Both the position numbers and the translations under genes were made by a program. The notes beneath the pieces are model-generated. The model did no database searches and had not been told where the DNA came from. It saw only the letters and a list, made by a program, of their open reading frames with translations. 49,038 nucleotides of DNA from Bacteroidota bacterium (GTDB taxonomy: Bacteria > Bacteroidota > Bacteroidia > AKYH767-A > 2013-40CM-41-45): contig JAPLDA010000007.1 of the NCBI GenBank assembly GCA_026391945.1, positions 1-49,038 of the forward strand. Reading direction: 5' to 3'. Shown here one piece after another: positions 34,710 through 43,360 of the stretch (positions within the stretch are counted from its first letter, which is position 1; each line of letters begins with the position of its first letter).

Positions 34710-35894
34710 GTGAATTCTAAATTGAATGACATAGCGATCATCGGAATTGGTGTTACAAAATTTGGTGAACTCTTTCATCAAAGTTACGATGACCTCGTTC
34801 GTGATGCAGCCATGCAGGCGGTAAAGGATGCCGGGATTTCTTTGGATGACATTGGCGCCGCCTGGCTCTCGACTGCTTTCCCGGAGATCGGTGTCTTTAA
34901 AGGAAGGAGCGGGATGGATTTGTGTGAACCGCTTTCCTTGTACAATATTCCCGTGACACGTGTTTCCAATTTTTGTGCTTCGGGTGCTGACGCCATCCGC
35001 AACGCCGTGAATTCATTGCGCGCAGGTGAATGCGATGTGGCCCTGGCATTGGGAGTTGAGAAACTCCGCGACCGGCAGCCGCAGGACAGCATTGTGAAAA
35101 TGATGGTCGAATACGGTCATCCTTTTCTACAGAAGGGATTTACTGCCGCCGGAACATTTGCCGTTTACGCCAATCGCATGATGAAAGAATACGGAGTGAC
35201 ACGCGAAGACATTTCATCGATCTCCGTGAAGAATCATTTTCATGGGGCGATGAATGAAAAAGCACATCATCGCAAAGCATGTTCCATTGAAGAAGTCATG
35301 GCATCACCGATGGTTTCCAACCCGCTTACAGTCATGGATAGCTGCCCGACTACCGATGGCGCTGCCTGTGTGATCATGGTTCGTGCTGAGGATATTGACA
35401 GAAAAAAGCACCGCCCGGTTTATATTAAAGGTGTCGGACTTTCCATTTCCACCGGCTGGGATTTGCCGTTCTTCGATCCGAACCATGATTTTCTTTCGTT
35501 CGAAGCAACACGCAATGCAGCGAAGATGGCCTATCAACAGGCAGGCATTATCAATCCCATTGAAGAAATTGATTTGATCGAAGTGCACGATTGTTTTTCA
35601 ATCGTTGAACTACTGACGTATGAGGATTTGGGATTATGCAAAACGGGTGAAGCAAAGGATCTGATACGCGGAAAAGAAACGCAGCTCGGAGGAAAAATTC
35701 CTGTGAATGTGAGTGGCGGATTATTGTCGTGCGGACATCCGGTCGGTGCAACAGGAATACGAATGGTTGTTGAAGTCGCCAATCATCTTCGCGGAAACGC
35801 CGGGGAACGGCAGGTGAACAATGCAAAGAGAGGACTGACCCATAACATCGGCGGGCCCGGTGCGATTGCATCGGTGATCATTTTAGAAAATTAA
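34710..35894 (+). CDS. Thiolase (SCP-x/lipid-transfer type)
   Basis: This 394-residue thiolase begins at GTG 34710; no closer ATG fits the conserved start DIAIIGIGVTKFGE. The nucleophile is Cys89 in VSNFCASGADAI. The second half has VHDCFSIVELLTYEDLGL and GGLLSCGHPVGATGIRM, whose Cys and His complete the active site, then NIGGPGAIASVIIL. It is the SCP-x-like subfamily found with DUF35 partners, not the classical FadA type. In the proposed route it cleaves 2-aminobenzoylacetyl-CoA with CoA to give anthraniloyl-CoA and acetyl-CoA, the last step coded here. The substrate is inferred from the neighbouring genes. Confidence 0.88.
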   Translation: MNSKLNDIAIIGIGVTKFGELFHQSYDDLVRDAAMQAVKDAGISLDDIGAAWLSTAFPEIGVFKGRSGMDLCEPLSLYNIPVTRVSNFCASGADAIRNAVNSLRAGECDVALALGVEKLRDRQPQDSIVKMMVEYGHPFLQKGFTAAGTFAVYANRMMKEYGVTREDISSISVKNHFHGAMNEKAHHRKACSIEEVMASPMVSNPLTVMDSCPTTDGAACVIMVRAEDIDRKKHRPVYIKGVGLSISTGWDLPFFDPNHDFLSFEATRNAAKMAYQQAGIINPIEEIDLIEVHDCFSIVELLTYEDLGLCKTGEAKDLIRGKETQLGGKIPVNVSGGLLSCGHPVGATGIRMVVEVANHLRGNAGERQVNNAKRGLTHNIGGPGAIASVIILEN

Positions 35895-35897
35895 ATG

Positions 35898-35998
35898 TTT
35901 ACGAAATACGAATCATTACGAATCTGGGAATAAATAAAATATAAACTCAGCAAAATCCAACGGCCGAATTCCGTGATTCGTAAATTCATGTTTCGTTA
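35898..35998. repeat. Hairpin repeat, copy 5
   Basis: TTACGAATC at 35916-35924 pairs perfectly with GATTCGTAA at 35975-35983. Extra units ACGAAATACGAAT (35901-35913) and TTTCGTTA (35991-35998) flank it. It occupies nearly all of the 121-base spacer between the thiolase and the B12-binding subunit. Confidence 0.7.
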
Positions 35999-36015
35999 AA
36001 AAAAATAAATTCAAA

Positions 36016-36390
36016 ATGAAAGTATTATTAGCAAAACCCGGGTTAGACGGACATGATGTGGGAGTGAAAGTGCTGGCTCATGCCATCAAAGCGGCCGGTC
36101 ACCAGGTCATTTACACAGGTCTTCGAAAATCCATTGAAGAAATTGTTCAGAAAGCAAAAGAGGAAAAACCGGATGTGATCGGGTTGTCTATTTTATCAGG
36201 AACTCACCAGGTGCTCTGTGAAAAAATGAATGATGAGATGAAAAAGCAAGAGGTGGAAATTCCCTGGATCGTTGGCGGAAATATTCCCGCTGAAGATGTG
36301 ACTGAACTTAGAAAAACCGGGGCACGGGAAGCTTTCCCTACCGGGACACAGATTGATGCAGTGGTGAAGTACATTGGAGAATTGAAATAA
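36016..36390 (+). CDS. B12-binding (small) subunit of a carbon-skeleton mutase
   Basis: This 124-residue stand-alone cobalamin-binding domain has the DxHxxG motif (Asp11-His13-Gly16 in GLDGHDVGVKVL; His13 is the lower cobalt ligand), SIL in LSILSGTH, and the VGGNIP loop. It is the separate small subunit for the mutase encoded directly downstream, an arrangement seen in isobutyryl-CoA, 2-hydroxyisobutyryl-CoA and archaeal methylmalonyl-CoA mutases and in the two-subunit mutase of the indoleacetate pathway. No MeaB/ArgK-type chaperone gene is present in the window. Confidence 0.92.
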   Translation: MKVLLAKPGLDGHDVGVKVLAHAIKAAGHQVIYTGLRKSIEEIVQKAKEEKPDVIGLSILSGTHQVLCEKMNDEMKKQEVEIPWIVGGNIPAEDVTELRKTGAREAFPTGTQIDAVVKYIGELK

Positions 36391-36454
36391 TGTCTATGTG
36401 AATTTACAAAGTTGTATTGCTTCTGTAAACCTGATTAACAATTTTTTTAAAAGA

Positions 36455-38074
36455 ATGGAAACAAAAACTGAAATTAAAAAGGAAGGAATCAAAAAAGTTT
36501 TTCTTGAGTCCGGACTTGAAGTAAAGCCCCTATATACTTACGAGGATGAGTATGGTAAAAATCCGGGCTTCCAGGAGGAACTGCCGGGACAATTTCCTTT
36601 TACCCGTGGCATCCACCCGCTGATGTACCGCAAGCGCCCGTTCACGATTCGCCAGTATGCCGGCTTTGCGTCGCCTGAAGAAACCAACGAACGTTTTAAT
36701 TTCCTGATTAAAAATGGCCAGACAGGTTTGAATGTGGCGTTTGATTTATCCACTCAATGTGGACTCGATTCAGATGATCCGCGTGCTCTCGGTGAAGTAG
36801 GAAGAGTAGGAATGGCGATTGATACGCTGGAAGATTTTGAAATCGCATTCAACGGTATCGACCTTGACAAGATTACGGTTTCTTTAACGATCAACGGTTC
36901 TGCGATCGTTCTGATGGCGATGTATTTTGCACTGGCAGAGAAAAGAGGATACGATTTAAAAAATCTTCGTGGCACGGCGCAGAACGATATCCTGAAAGAA
37001 TTCATCGGGAGAGGGACCTGGATTTTTCCCGTCGACAAATCCGTGAAACTCGTGGTGGATACCATTGAATACTGCGCGAAACATGTTCCCAAATATTCTC
37101 CGGTGAGTGTATGCGGTTACCACATCCGTGAATCGGGTGCGAATCCTGTGCAGGAAATGGCGTATGCATTTTGTATTGCCAAAGCGTATTCCGATGAAAC
37201 GATGAAACGCGGAATCGACATTGATGAATTCGCTTCCCGTCTTTCTTTCAACTTTGATATCTACGGAAATTTATTTGAGCAGATAGCAAAGTTCCGTGCC
37301 GGAAGAAGATTGTGGGCGAAGATCATGCGCGAAGAATACCAGACAAAAAAGGAAGAATCGTGCTGGATGCGGATGATTGCAGGCGGCGGCGGCGCCGGTC
37401 TTACCAAAGAGCAACCCGAAAACAATATTGTGCGAACGGCTTATTATGCTTTGATCAGTGCATTGTCGGGAACGCAAACCATGGCGTTGTGTACATACGA
37501 CGAAGCCTTCACCATTCCCACAGAGAAATCAGCTGAGATCGCTCTTCGCACGATGCAGATCATGATGAATGAAATGGGTATCTGCGATACCGTTGATCCG
37601 CTCGGTGGTTCCTATTATGTTGAATCGCTTACGAATGAAATGGAATTGGCCATACGAAATGAAATGATGAAAGTGGATGAGCAGGGAGGAATTATCAACG
37701 GCGTTGCAACAGGCAAGGTCCAGGAAACGGTTTCCAGGCAGGCATACGAGCGCGAGAAGGCCATGCAGGATGGAAAGATTTTGAAAGTTGGGTTGAACTG
37801 TTTTAAAAAAGAAGAAGAGAAACGCTCGGTGGAATTTCATCCGTACAATGTGGATGCTGCCACCAGGCAAGTGGAGAAGTTGAAAAAGAAACGAGCTGAA
37901 AGAAACAATGAAAAGGTAAAACAACTTTTAGCTGGAGTACGTGATGATGCGAATAAAAATTTAAACATGCTGACTTCCATCATCGCAGCGGTGAAGGAGT
38001 ATGCAACGGTAGGCGAAATTATTGATGTGCTGAAAGAAGTGTATGGTGAATACCAGGAGCCGATATTCTTTTAG
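36455..38074 (+). CDS. Coenzyme-B12 acyl-CoA mutase, large subunit (carboxylated substrate)
   Basis: This is the TIM-barrel subunit of a methylmalonyl-CoA mutase-type enzyme, 539 residues from ATG 36455. A GTG at 36398 would give a longer, less likely start. Three residues align by spacing with the Propionibacterium enzyme. Tyr68 (RQYAGF) is the counterpart of Tyr89, Arg186 (GRGTWIFP) of Arg207, and His223 (GYHIRESG) of His244. Tyr89 and Arg207 bind the substrate carboxylate, and mutases for non-carboxylated substrates change them. This enzyme should therefore act on a carboxylated thioester. The pocket segment STQCGLDSD (99-107) differs from the PTHRGYDSD of methylmalonyl-CoA mutase, which could make room for an aryl group. 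Proposed reaction: (2-aminophenyl)succinyl-CoA to (2-aminobenzyl)malonyl-CoA. Confidence 0.9.
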   Translation: METKTEIKKEGIKKVFLESGLEVKPLYTYEDEYGKNPGFQEELPGQFPFTRGIHPLMYRKRPFTIRQYAGFASPEETNERFNFLIKNGQTGLNVAFDLSTQCGLDSDDPRALGEVGRVGMAIDTLEDFEIAFNGIDLDKITVSLTINGSAIVLMAMYFALAEKRGYDLKNLRGTAQNDILKEFIGRGTWIFPVDKSVKLVVDTIEYCAKHVPKYSPVSVCGYHIRESGANPVQEMAYAFCIAKAYSDETMKRGIDIDEFASRLSFNFDIYGNLFEQIAKFRAGRRLWAKIMREEYQTKKEESCWMRMIAGGGGAGLTKEQPENNIVRTAYYALISALSGTQTMALCTYDEAFTIPTEKSAEIALRTMQIMMNEMGICDTVDPLGGSYYVESLTNEMELAIRNEMMKVDEQGGIINGVATGKVQETVSRQAYEREKAMQDGKILKVGLNCFKKEEEKRSVEFHPYNVDAATRQVEKLKKKRAERNNEKVKQLLAGVRDDANKNLNMLTSIIAAVKEYATVGEIIDVLKEVYGEYQEPIFF

Positions 38075-38082
38075 CCTCGCTA

Positions 38083-39300
38083 ATGAACAACAACAGGATG
38101 ACAGCAAAACGAATGACAGTTTTAAGTTTGGAACAGGCTCTCGCACTTCCCTTCGCCACACAGCGAATGGTGCACATCGGGTGGAGAGTCATCCGCATAG
38201 AAAATCCCCCTGATGAAAACGGCGGAAATGCCGGCGACCCCAACCGTTACATCGGTGCTGATTTGGGTTATCCTGATTTACACTCGTATTACATCGCTCC
38301 GAATATCGGAAAGGAAGCCATCACCATTAACCTGAAGAAAAAAGAAGGACAAGCCTTGCTGAAAAAAATTATTAAGGAGTTGAAGGTCGATGTTTTCCTC
38401 TGCAACACGCTTCCAAAAAGATACAAGCAGCTGGGAATTGATTTTGAAACGTTGAAGGAAGCAAACCCGAACCTGATCTGGTGCGGAATTTCAGCCATGG
38501 GTCCGGGATATCCTGATCATGCCGGGTACGATCCCGCTTTGCAGGCGTTGATGGGCTATTCTTATTTAACCGGTGAGCCTGATGGAAAGCCCGTCCCATG
38601 CGGGATTCCAATCATCGATCTCAAAGCCGGCGACGAAGCCTTCACACAGGTCATTCTCGCCATGATGGAAAATAAAACCGGTGGAAAAGAAATTCATATC
38701 TCCATGGCTCAATGTGCAGCTTCGTGGCTGATCACCGCTTTGCCGCAACTGGCCTTTGTAAAAAATGATAACGAAATATTTACACGCAGCGGAAACGAAC
38801 ACCGGAGTTTTATTCCGTGCAATGTGTATCCAACCAAAGACGGAATGGTGTACCTCGCCATAGGAAATGATCTGCAATGGGCAAAGTTCACTGCACTGAA
38901 GGGATTTGAATCTCTTGGAAATACTTCCCGCAAAACAAACCAGGGAAGAATGGATGATAAGGAAAATATTTATATGGAAATTGGTGAGCAAACAAAAAAA
39001 TATTCCACCCGGGAATTTGTCGACCTGTGCCTGTGCATCAACCTTTCCGTTTCTCCGGTGAATACGATCAAAGAAGTTTCATCGCTGGAATTTATTTCAA
39101 AAGAATTGTTGAAGACCCAATTGTCGGACGGCAAAACGGTTTCACTGTTTCCATCTTCCGTTGAAACTGAATTTCTGAAAAACAATCACCACACACTAAC
39201 CTGCGCTCCACGCCTGGGAGAGCAAAATGAAAAAATATTTTCTGAAGCTGGATTTCGGAAGGAAGAAATCAAATCAATGGAAATTGAAAATATTATATAA
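38083..39300 (+). CDS. Family III (CaiB/BaiF-type) CoA-transferase
   Basis: This 405-residue CoA-transferase has the standard N-terminal fold (VLSLEQALALPFATQRMVHIGWRVIRIE) and a catalytic aspartate, Asp179, in GIPIIDLKAGDEAF. AGYDPALQALMGYSYLTGEP is the usual block just before it. Family III enzymes move CoA between carboxylates by way of an aspartyl thioester. In auxin degraders a family III transferase (IaaL) forms the CoA ester of the arylsuccinate. The same role is proposed here, and the donor could be indoleacetyl-CoA from IorA/IorB or succinyl-CoA. It starts eight bases after the mutase, as expected for consecutive steps. Confidence 0.9.
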   Translation: MNNNRMTAKRMTVLSLEQALALPFATQRMVHIGWRVIRIENPPDENGGNAGDPNRYIGADLGYPDLHSYYIAPNIGKEAITINLKKKEGQALLKKIIKELKVDVFLCNTLPKRYKQLGIDFETLKEANPNLIWCGISAMGPGYPDHAGYDPALQALMGYSYLTGEPDGKPVPCGIPIIDLKAGDEAFTQVILAMMENKTGGKEIHISMAQCAASWLITALPQLAFVKNDNEIFTRSGNEHRSFIPCNVYPTKDGMVYLAIGNDLQWAKFTALKGFESLGNTSRKTNQGRMDDKENIYMEIGEQTKKYSTREFVDLCLCINLSVSPVNTIKEVSSLEFISKELLKTQLSDGKTVSLFPSSVETEFLKNNHHTLTCAPRLGEQNEKIFSEAGFRKEEIKSMEIENII

Positions 39301-39339
39301 CAACCGGATGACCATGAATGATTGCTAAATGACTCTTTG

Positions 39340-42300
39340 ATGTTAGAACGCACCATAAAAATACTCACGGCTCATTCCTCTCCTCACAAAACCTGCGTGA
39401 TGGGAAATGAAGGAATTGCCCGAGCTGCGCTGGAAGCCGGTGTGAATGGTGTGTTTTCTTACCCGGGAACTCCGTCGACGGAAATTTCAGAAATCTTCAA
39501 TTTCATCAATGGTTTTCAAAACAGTCATTCCAATAAGTTAAAATATCCTGAGCTCACTTCCGACCCGGTTTATTTTGAATACAGCATCAACGAAAAAATT
39601 GCTTTGGAAAAAGCGATTGCATTTTCCATCGGCAACCGCAGCGCCATGTGTGTGATGAAAAATGTTGGGATGAATGTGGCCAGCGACCCGTTGATGTCCG
39701 TGACGTATCAAACCATTGGCGCGCCATTGGTGATCGTTGTTTGCGACGATCCCGGCTGTCACTCCAGTTCCAATGAACAGGATTCACGGTACTGGGGCCG
39801 CATGGCTTCTGTGCCGGTCTTTAATCCCGCCACGCCTGCCGATGCTTTTGAAATGATCAAACAGGCGTTCGAACTTTCAGGAAAAATAAAATTGCCGGTG
39901 ATCGTACGCACCACCACGCGTGTTTCACATACACGCGGAATTGTTTCGTACGGAAACATCGTGCATGGGAATCGCCAGCCGAATTTTGAAAGGTTGCCTG
40001 AGCACATCAACATTCCTGCACGAACTGCTGCGGCGCATGCACGGCTGCTTCATAAACTGGAAGACAAACAGGTGTTGTCGCTGCTCGCAGCGAACACCAG
40101 GCTGGTTCTGAAAGGAAGTAAAGCCAAACTCGGAATCATCAGCAGCGGTGTGGCGACATCCTACGTCATTGAAATTCTTCACCGGTATGGCGTGACCGAA
40201 AAAATAAAATTGCTCGACATCGGAATGATTCATCCTTTCCCGGAAAAAGAAGTGCTGAGATTTTTGAAGGATGACATGGAGCAATACCTCGTGCTGGAAG
40301 AACTGGATCCGTTGATGGAGAATGAAGTGAGAACCCTTGCTCAGAAAAGCAACATTCAAAAAAATATTTTCGGAAAAGGTTATTCGGGGCTTGTTTCCAC
40401 AGGAGAATTCTCCATGGATTTGCTGACAGCCGTTTTGGAAAAATTCCTCCATGCATCTTTTAATAAAGACAAAAATATCCCGCTTGAAAATTCTGAAAAA
40501 TATTTTCAGAACCTGCCTCCGCGTCCTCCTGTTTTATGCGCAGGATGCCCGCACCGCGCAACCTTTTACCTGCTCAAACTTGCCATTCCAAGGGAACAAA
40601 GCGAATTGATTTTATGCGGCGACATCGGTTGTTTCGGCCTTGGTGCATTGCCTCCGTTAAAAATGATCGATACGATCAACCACATGGGAATGAGCATCAG
40701 CATGGCGCAGGGACTGTACGAAGCGTTTCACTCAGCCGGGGAAAATAAAAAAACAGTGGCGTTGGTTGGTGACGGAACATTTTTTCATTCCGGGCTTTCC
40801 TCTCTCGTCAACGCAGTTTATACACGCGCCAATATCCTCGTCGTGATTTTTGATAACCGGACCATCGGGATGACAGGGCATCAATCTCATCCCGGTGCAT
40901 CATCACTTCCGAAATATCATGAGATCGATATTCCTCCGCTCCTGAAGGGATTGGGCATTGAGATGGTTGAAACCATCAACCCGTTTGACCTGAAGGAGAG
41001 CATTGCCAAGCTCGACAAAGCCATGGCGCACGATGGTGTTTCTGTGATCATCTCAAAGGAGCCTTGCATTTTTGTCCATGATTTCAGGGAGAAGGGCGTC
41101 AGGAAAATGCAGATCGCAGTGGATCCGGAACGTTGTAATTCCTGCGCCAACCATGAAGATGTTGCTCTTTCCTGTTCTCGTTGTTATGCGCCGAAAAATA
41201 ATTTGTCGAGGGCGAAAGCAAAATTGCTTGCTGAAATTTCTATTCCTGGCAACGAACAACTTTGTCCTGCTAACATTTGCAATCACGGTTTTTTTAATTC
41301 CATCCTGGAAGGGGATTATAAGTCGGCCGTGGAAATTGTCCGTGATAAAATGTTGTTCGCGCGAACCTGCGGGGATATTTGTCATCGTCCATGCGAACTT
41401 TTTTCAAATGAGTCGAGTGTGGTTCCGATAAAAAAATTGAAGCACCTGGTATCCGCCGTTGATGATAACTACCGCGATTTTTCTGTGCCTGTTAAGAGAA
41501 CGCAGAACGCCCGTAAAAAAAATAAAAAAATTGCCGTCATCGGTGCAGGCCCGGCCGGTCTGAGTGCGGCATACGACCTGGCCCAGGTTGGATACGAAGT
41601 GGAAATATTTGAAAAAGAAAATAAAGCGGGAGGCATGGTAGCTCATGCCATTCCCGGTTTCAGGATGGACAAGACGGCTTTCGATTACGAAGCCATGCAG
41701 TTGGAAAAAATGGGAGTGAAATTTCATTTCAACATTTCTCTCGGAAAAGAAATATGGCTGGAGTCGTTGACAGAAGAATATGATGCCGTCATTCTTGCTG
41801 TTGGAATGAATAAATCGAAAACACTCGAGGTCATTGAAAAAAATATCCCGCCGGAAAAAAGAACGGATGCGCTTTTATTTTTGAAATCATTTAACCGGGA
41901 GGAAGAAACCATCAAACCAGGCTCATCCATTTTAGTAATTGGCGGAGGGAACAGTGCGATTGATGCAGCTCGTTCCGCCAAAAAAATGAGTGTAAAAAAT
42001 CAGGTGCTTGTTTCCTGTATTGAAACCCTGGATAAGATGCCGGCTTTCGCCGAAGAGGTGAGGCATGCGATGGAAGAAGGTATTGAGTTTCTTCATGACA
42101 GCGTGGTAGAAAGTTGTTCGCTTGACACATCCGGAAAAATACAGTGTTCGCTTCATGCATTTGATGAAAAAACATTTCTGCAACAGGTGTCGTGTGATTA
42201 TATCGTGACGGCAATCGGTCAGGTGGCTGAAGCACTTGTTATCGAAAAATTATCTTCAGATGAAAACCTGAGAGTCATCAGTAAAAACAGCCACACGGGA

Positions 42301-42750
42301 TACAAAAATGTATTTGTTGCCGGCGACATCAACGCCGGAAATCACATGAGCGTGATTGGCGCCATCGCTTCAGGAAAAAAAGCAGCGGTTGCTGCCAGGC
42401 AATTGCTCGAAGAGTATCCATACGCATACGAAGGGGAAAAAGCATTGGGACGATTGAATACAAATTCTCCTTTGCGAAATACGAATCAAAAAGAATTTAC
42501 GAATGAGGAGGGAGAATTGGGCGATCCGTATTTCGTACGGTCAGAAATTGAGCGATACAATCTTTTTCAATCCTGCCAGAAATGCAATCATTGCATTGAC
42601 AATTTCGGTTGTCCGGCCATGGTGAAGGTGAATGGGAAAGTACAGATTGATATGGCTCGCTGCAACCTGTGTGGATTGTGCATTGATGTTTGTCCGAACA
42701 ATGCCATTCATTGGGTGGATGCTGAAGAAAAAACCGGGATGACTTCATAG
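39340..42750 (+). CDS. iorA: Indolepyruvate oxidoreductase alpha subunit with inserted GltD-like NAD(P) module
   Basis: From the ATG at 39340 the protein is 1136 residues, against about 600-650 for ordinary IorA. Residues 1-590 are IorA: MGNEGIARAALEAGVNGVFSYPGTPS, the CAGCPHRATF motif, and the thiamine site GDGTFFHSGLSSLVNAVYTR (from 478). An insert of about 450 residues follows that resembles glutamate synthase small subunit. It has a cysteine-rich start (CGDICHRPCE, near 678), FAD motif IGAGPAGLSAAYD (from 734) and NAD(P) motif IGGGNSAIDAARSA (from 867). The IorA two-cluster ferredoxin domain (CQKCNHC ... CNLCGLCIDVCP, about 1078-1117) comes last. It should turn indolepyruvate, CoA and NAD(P)+ into indoleacetyl-CoA, CO2 and NAD(P)H. 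The linker before the ferredoxin part contains a hairpin repeat (42475-42535). Confidence 0.9.
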   Translation: MLERTIKILTAHSSPHKTCVMGNEGIARAALEAGVNGVFSYPGTPSTEISEIFNFINGFQNSHSNKLKYPELTSDPVYFEYSINEKIALEKAIAFSIGNRSAMCVMKNVGMNVASDPLMSVTYQTIGAPLVIVVCDDPGCHSSSNEQDSRYWGRMASVPVFNPATPADAFEMIKQAFELSGKIKLPVIVRTTTRVSHTRGIVSYGNIVHGNRQPNFERLPEHINIPARTAAAHARLLHKLEDKQVLSLLAANTRLVLKGSKAKLGIISSGVATSYVIEILHRYGVTEKIKLLDIGMIHPFPEKEVLRFLKDDMEQYLVLEELDPLMENEVRTLAQKSNIQKNIFGKGYSGLVSTGEFSMDLLTAVLEKFLHASFNKDKNIPLENSEKYFQNLPPRPPVLCAGCPHRATFYLLKLAIPREQSELILCGDIGCFGLGALPPLKMIDTINHMGMSISMAQGLYEAFHSAGENKKTVALVGDGTFFHSGLSSLVNAVYTRANILVVIFDNRTIGMTGHQSHPGASSLPKYHEIDIPPLLKGLGIEMVETINPFDLKESIAKLDKAMAHDGVSVIISKEPCIFVHDFREKGVRKMQIAVDPERCNSCANHEDVALSCSRCYAPKNNLSRAKAKLLAEISIPGNEQLCPANICNHGFFNSILEGDYKSAVEIVRDKMLFARTCGDICHRPCELFSNESSVVPIKKLKHLVSAVDDNYRDFSVPVKRTQNARKKNKKIAVIGAGPAGLSAAYDLAQVGYEVEIFEKENKAGGMVAHAIPGFRMDKTAFDYEAMQLEKMGVKFHFNISLGKEIWLESLTEEYDAVILAVGMNKSKTLEVIEKNIPPEKRTDALLFLKSFNREEETIKPGSSILVIGGGNSAIDAARSAKKMSVKNQVLVSCIETLDKMPAFAEEVRHAMEEGIEFLHDSVVESCSLDTSGKIQCSLHAFDEKTFLQQVSCDYIVTAIGQVAEALVIEKLSSDENLRVISKNSHTGYKNVFVAGDINAGNHMSVIGAIASGKKAAVAARQLLEEYPYAYEGEKALGRLNTNSPLRNTNQKEFTNEEGELGDPYFVRSEIERYNLFQSCQKCNHCIDNFGCPAMVKVNGKVQIDMARCNLCGLCIDVCPNNAIHWVDAEEKTGMTS
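42475..42535. repeat. Hairpin repeat embedded in the iorA reading frame
   Basis: CGAAATACG (42475-42483) has its perfect reverse complement CGTATTTCG at 42527-42535, with ACGAAT and TTACGAATGA units between. In frame it encodes RNTNQKEFTNEE and neighbouring residues in the linker between the GltD-like and ferredoxin domains. It belongs to the same family as the intergenic copies. Confidence 0.65.
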
Positions 42751-42753
42751 CAA

Positions 42754-43350
42754 ATGGAAAACAGATTTAAGATATTGATAACGGGAGTAGGCGGTCAGGG
42801 AATTGTTTACCTCACCAACATCCTTGTTGAAGCTGCCATGCTTTCTGAAATTCCTGTCAGCGTGAGTGAGATCCACGGCCTCTCCCAGCGTGGCGGAGTC
42901 GTGACCGCCGGAATCGGTTTGGGTGAACATTGCACGGGGTTTATTGGTAAAGCCGATGTTGATTTCCTGATCGGGTTGGAACCGCTGGAAACACAACGAT
43001 GCCTTCCATCCCTTCATAAAAACAGCAGCGTTATTTTCGGAGACCATCACATCCAGCCATATTCAGTGAATGCCCAGATGGCTGAATATCCTGATGTAAA
43101 ATCTTTTGCCGGTTACCTCGCGGAGCAATGCCGGGAAGTCGTTTTCATTGAGCAATTTCCAACCGGTATCGATTCGGTACTACATAACATTTTTCTTTTA
43201 GGAAGAGCTTCTGTGATGAAAGCATTCCCGTTGACGACAGAAAAACTTATAGAAGCCATTCGTTCAACTGTTACCGGAAGTTACCGGGATAAAACACTTG
43301 ACGTATTCCGGCAAGGTGTGGAGTTTAAGTTGAATAAGACACCGGTGTAA
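42754..43350 (+). CDS. iorB: Indolepyruvate oxidoreductase beta subunit
   Basis: This is the 198-residue gamma-domain-type partner of IorA. It begins FKILITGVGGQGIVYLTNIL, the family's signature, followed by VSVSEIHGLSQRGGVVTAGIGLG. It starts three bases after the iorA stop. IorA/IorB is best known from archaea and anaerobes, where it oxidises aryl pyruvates formed by transamination of aromatic amino acids. Here it provides the link between tryptophan and the indoleacetate steps. Confidence 0.92.
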   Translation: MENRFKILITGVGGQGIVYLTNILVEAAMLSEIPVSVSEIHGLSQRGGVVTAGIGLGEHCTGFIGKADVDFLIGLEPLETQRCLPSLHKNSSVIFGDHHIQPYSVNAQMAEYPDVKSFAGYLAEQCREVVFIEQFPTGIDSVLHNIFLLGRASVMKAFPLTTEKLIEAIRSTVTGSYRDKTLDVFRQGVEFKLNKTPV

Positions 43351-43360
43351 TCAATCTTGT

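Noticed and set aside
36016-38074. Ordinary methylmalonyl-CoA mutase for propionate metabolism
   Set aside because: The split small subunit, the changed pocket residues and the lack of epimerase, carboxylase or MeaB genes argue against it, although the carboxylate-binding residues are shared.
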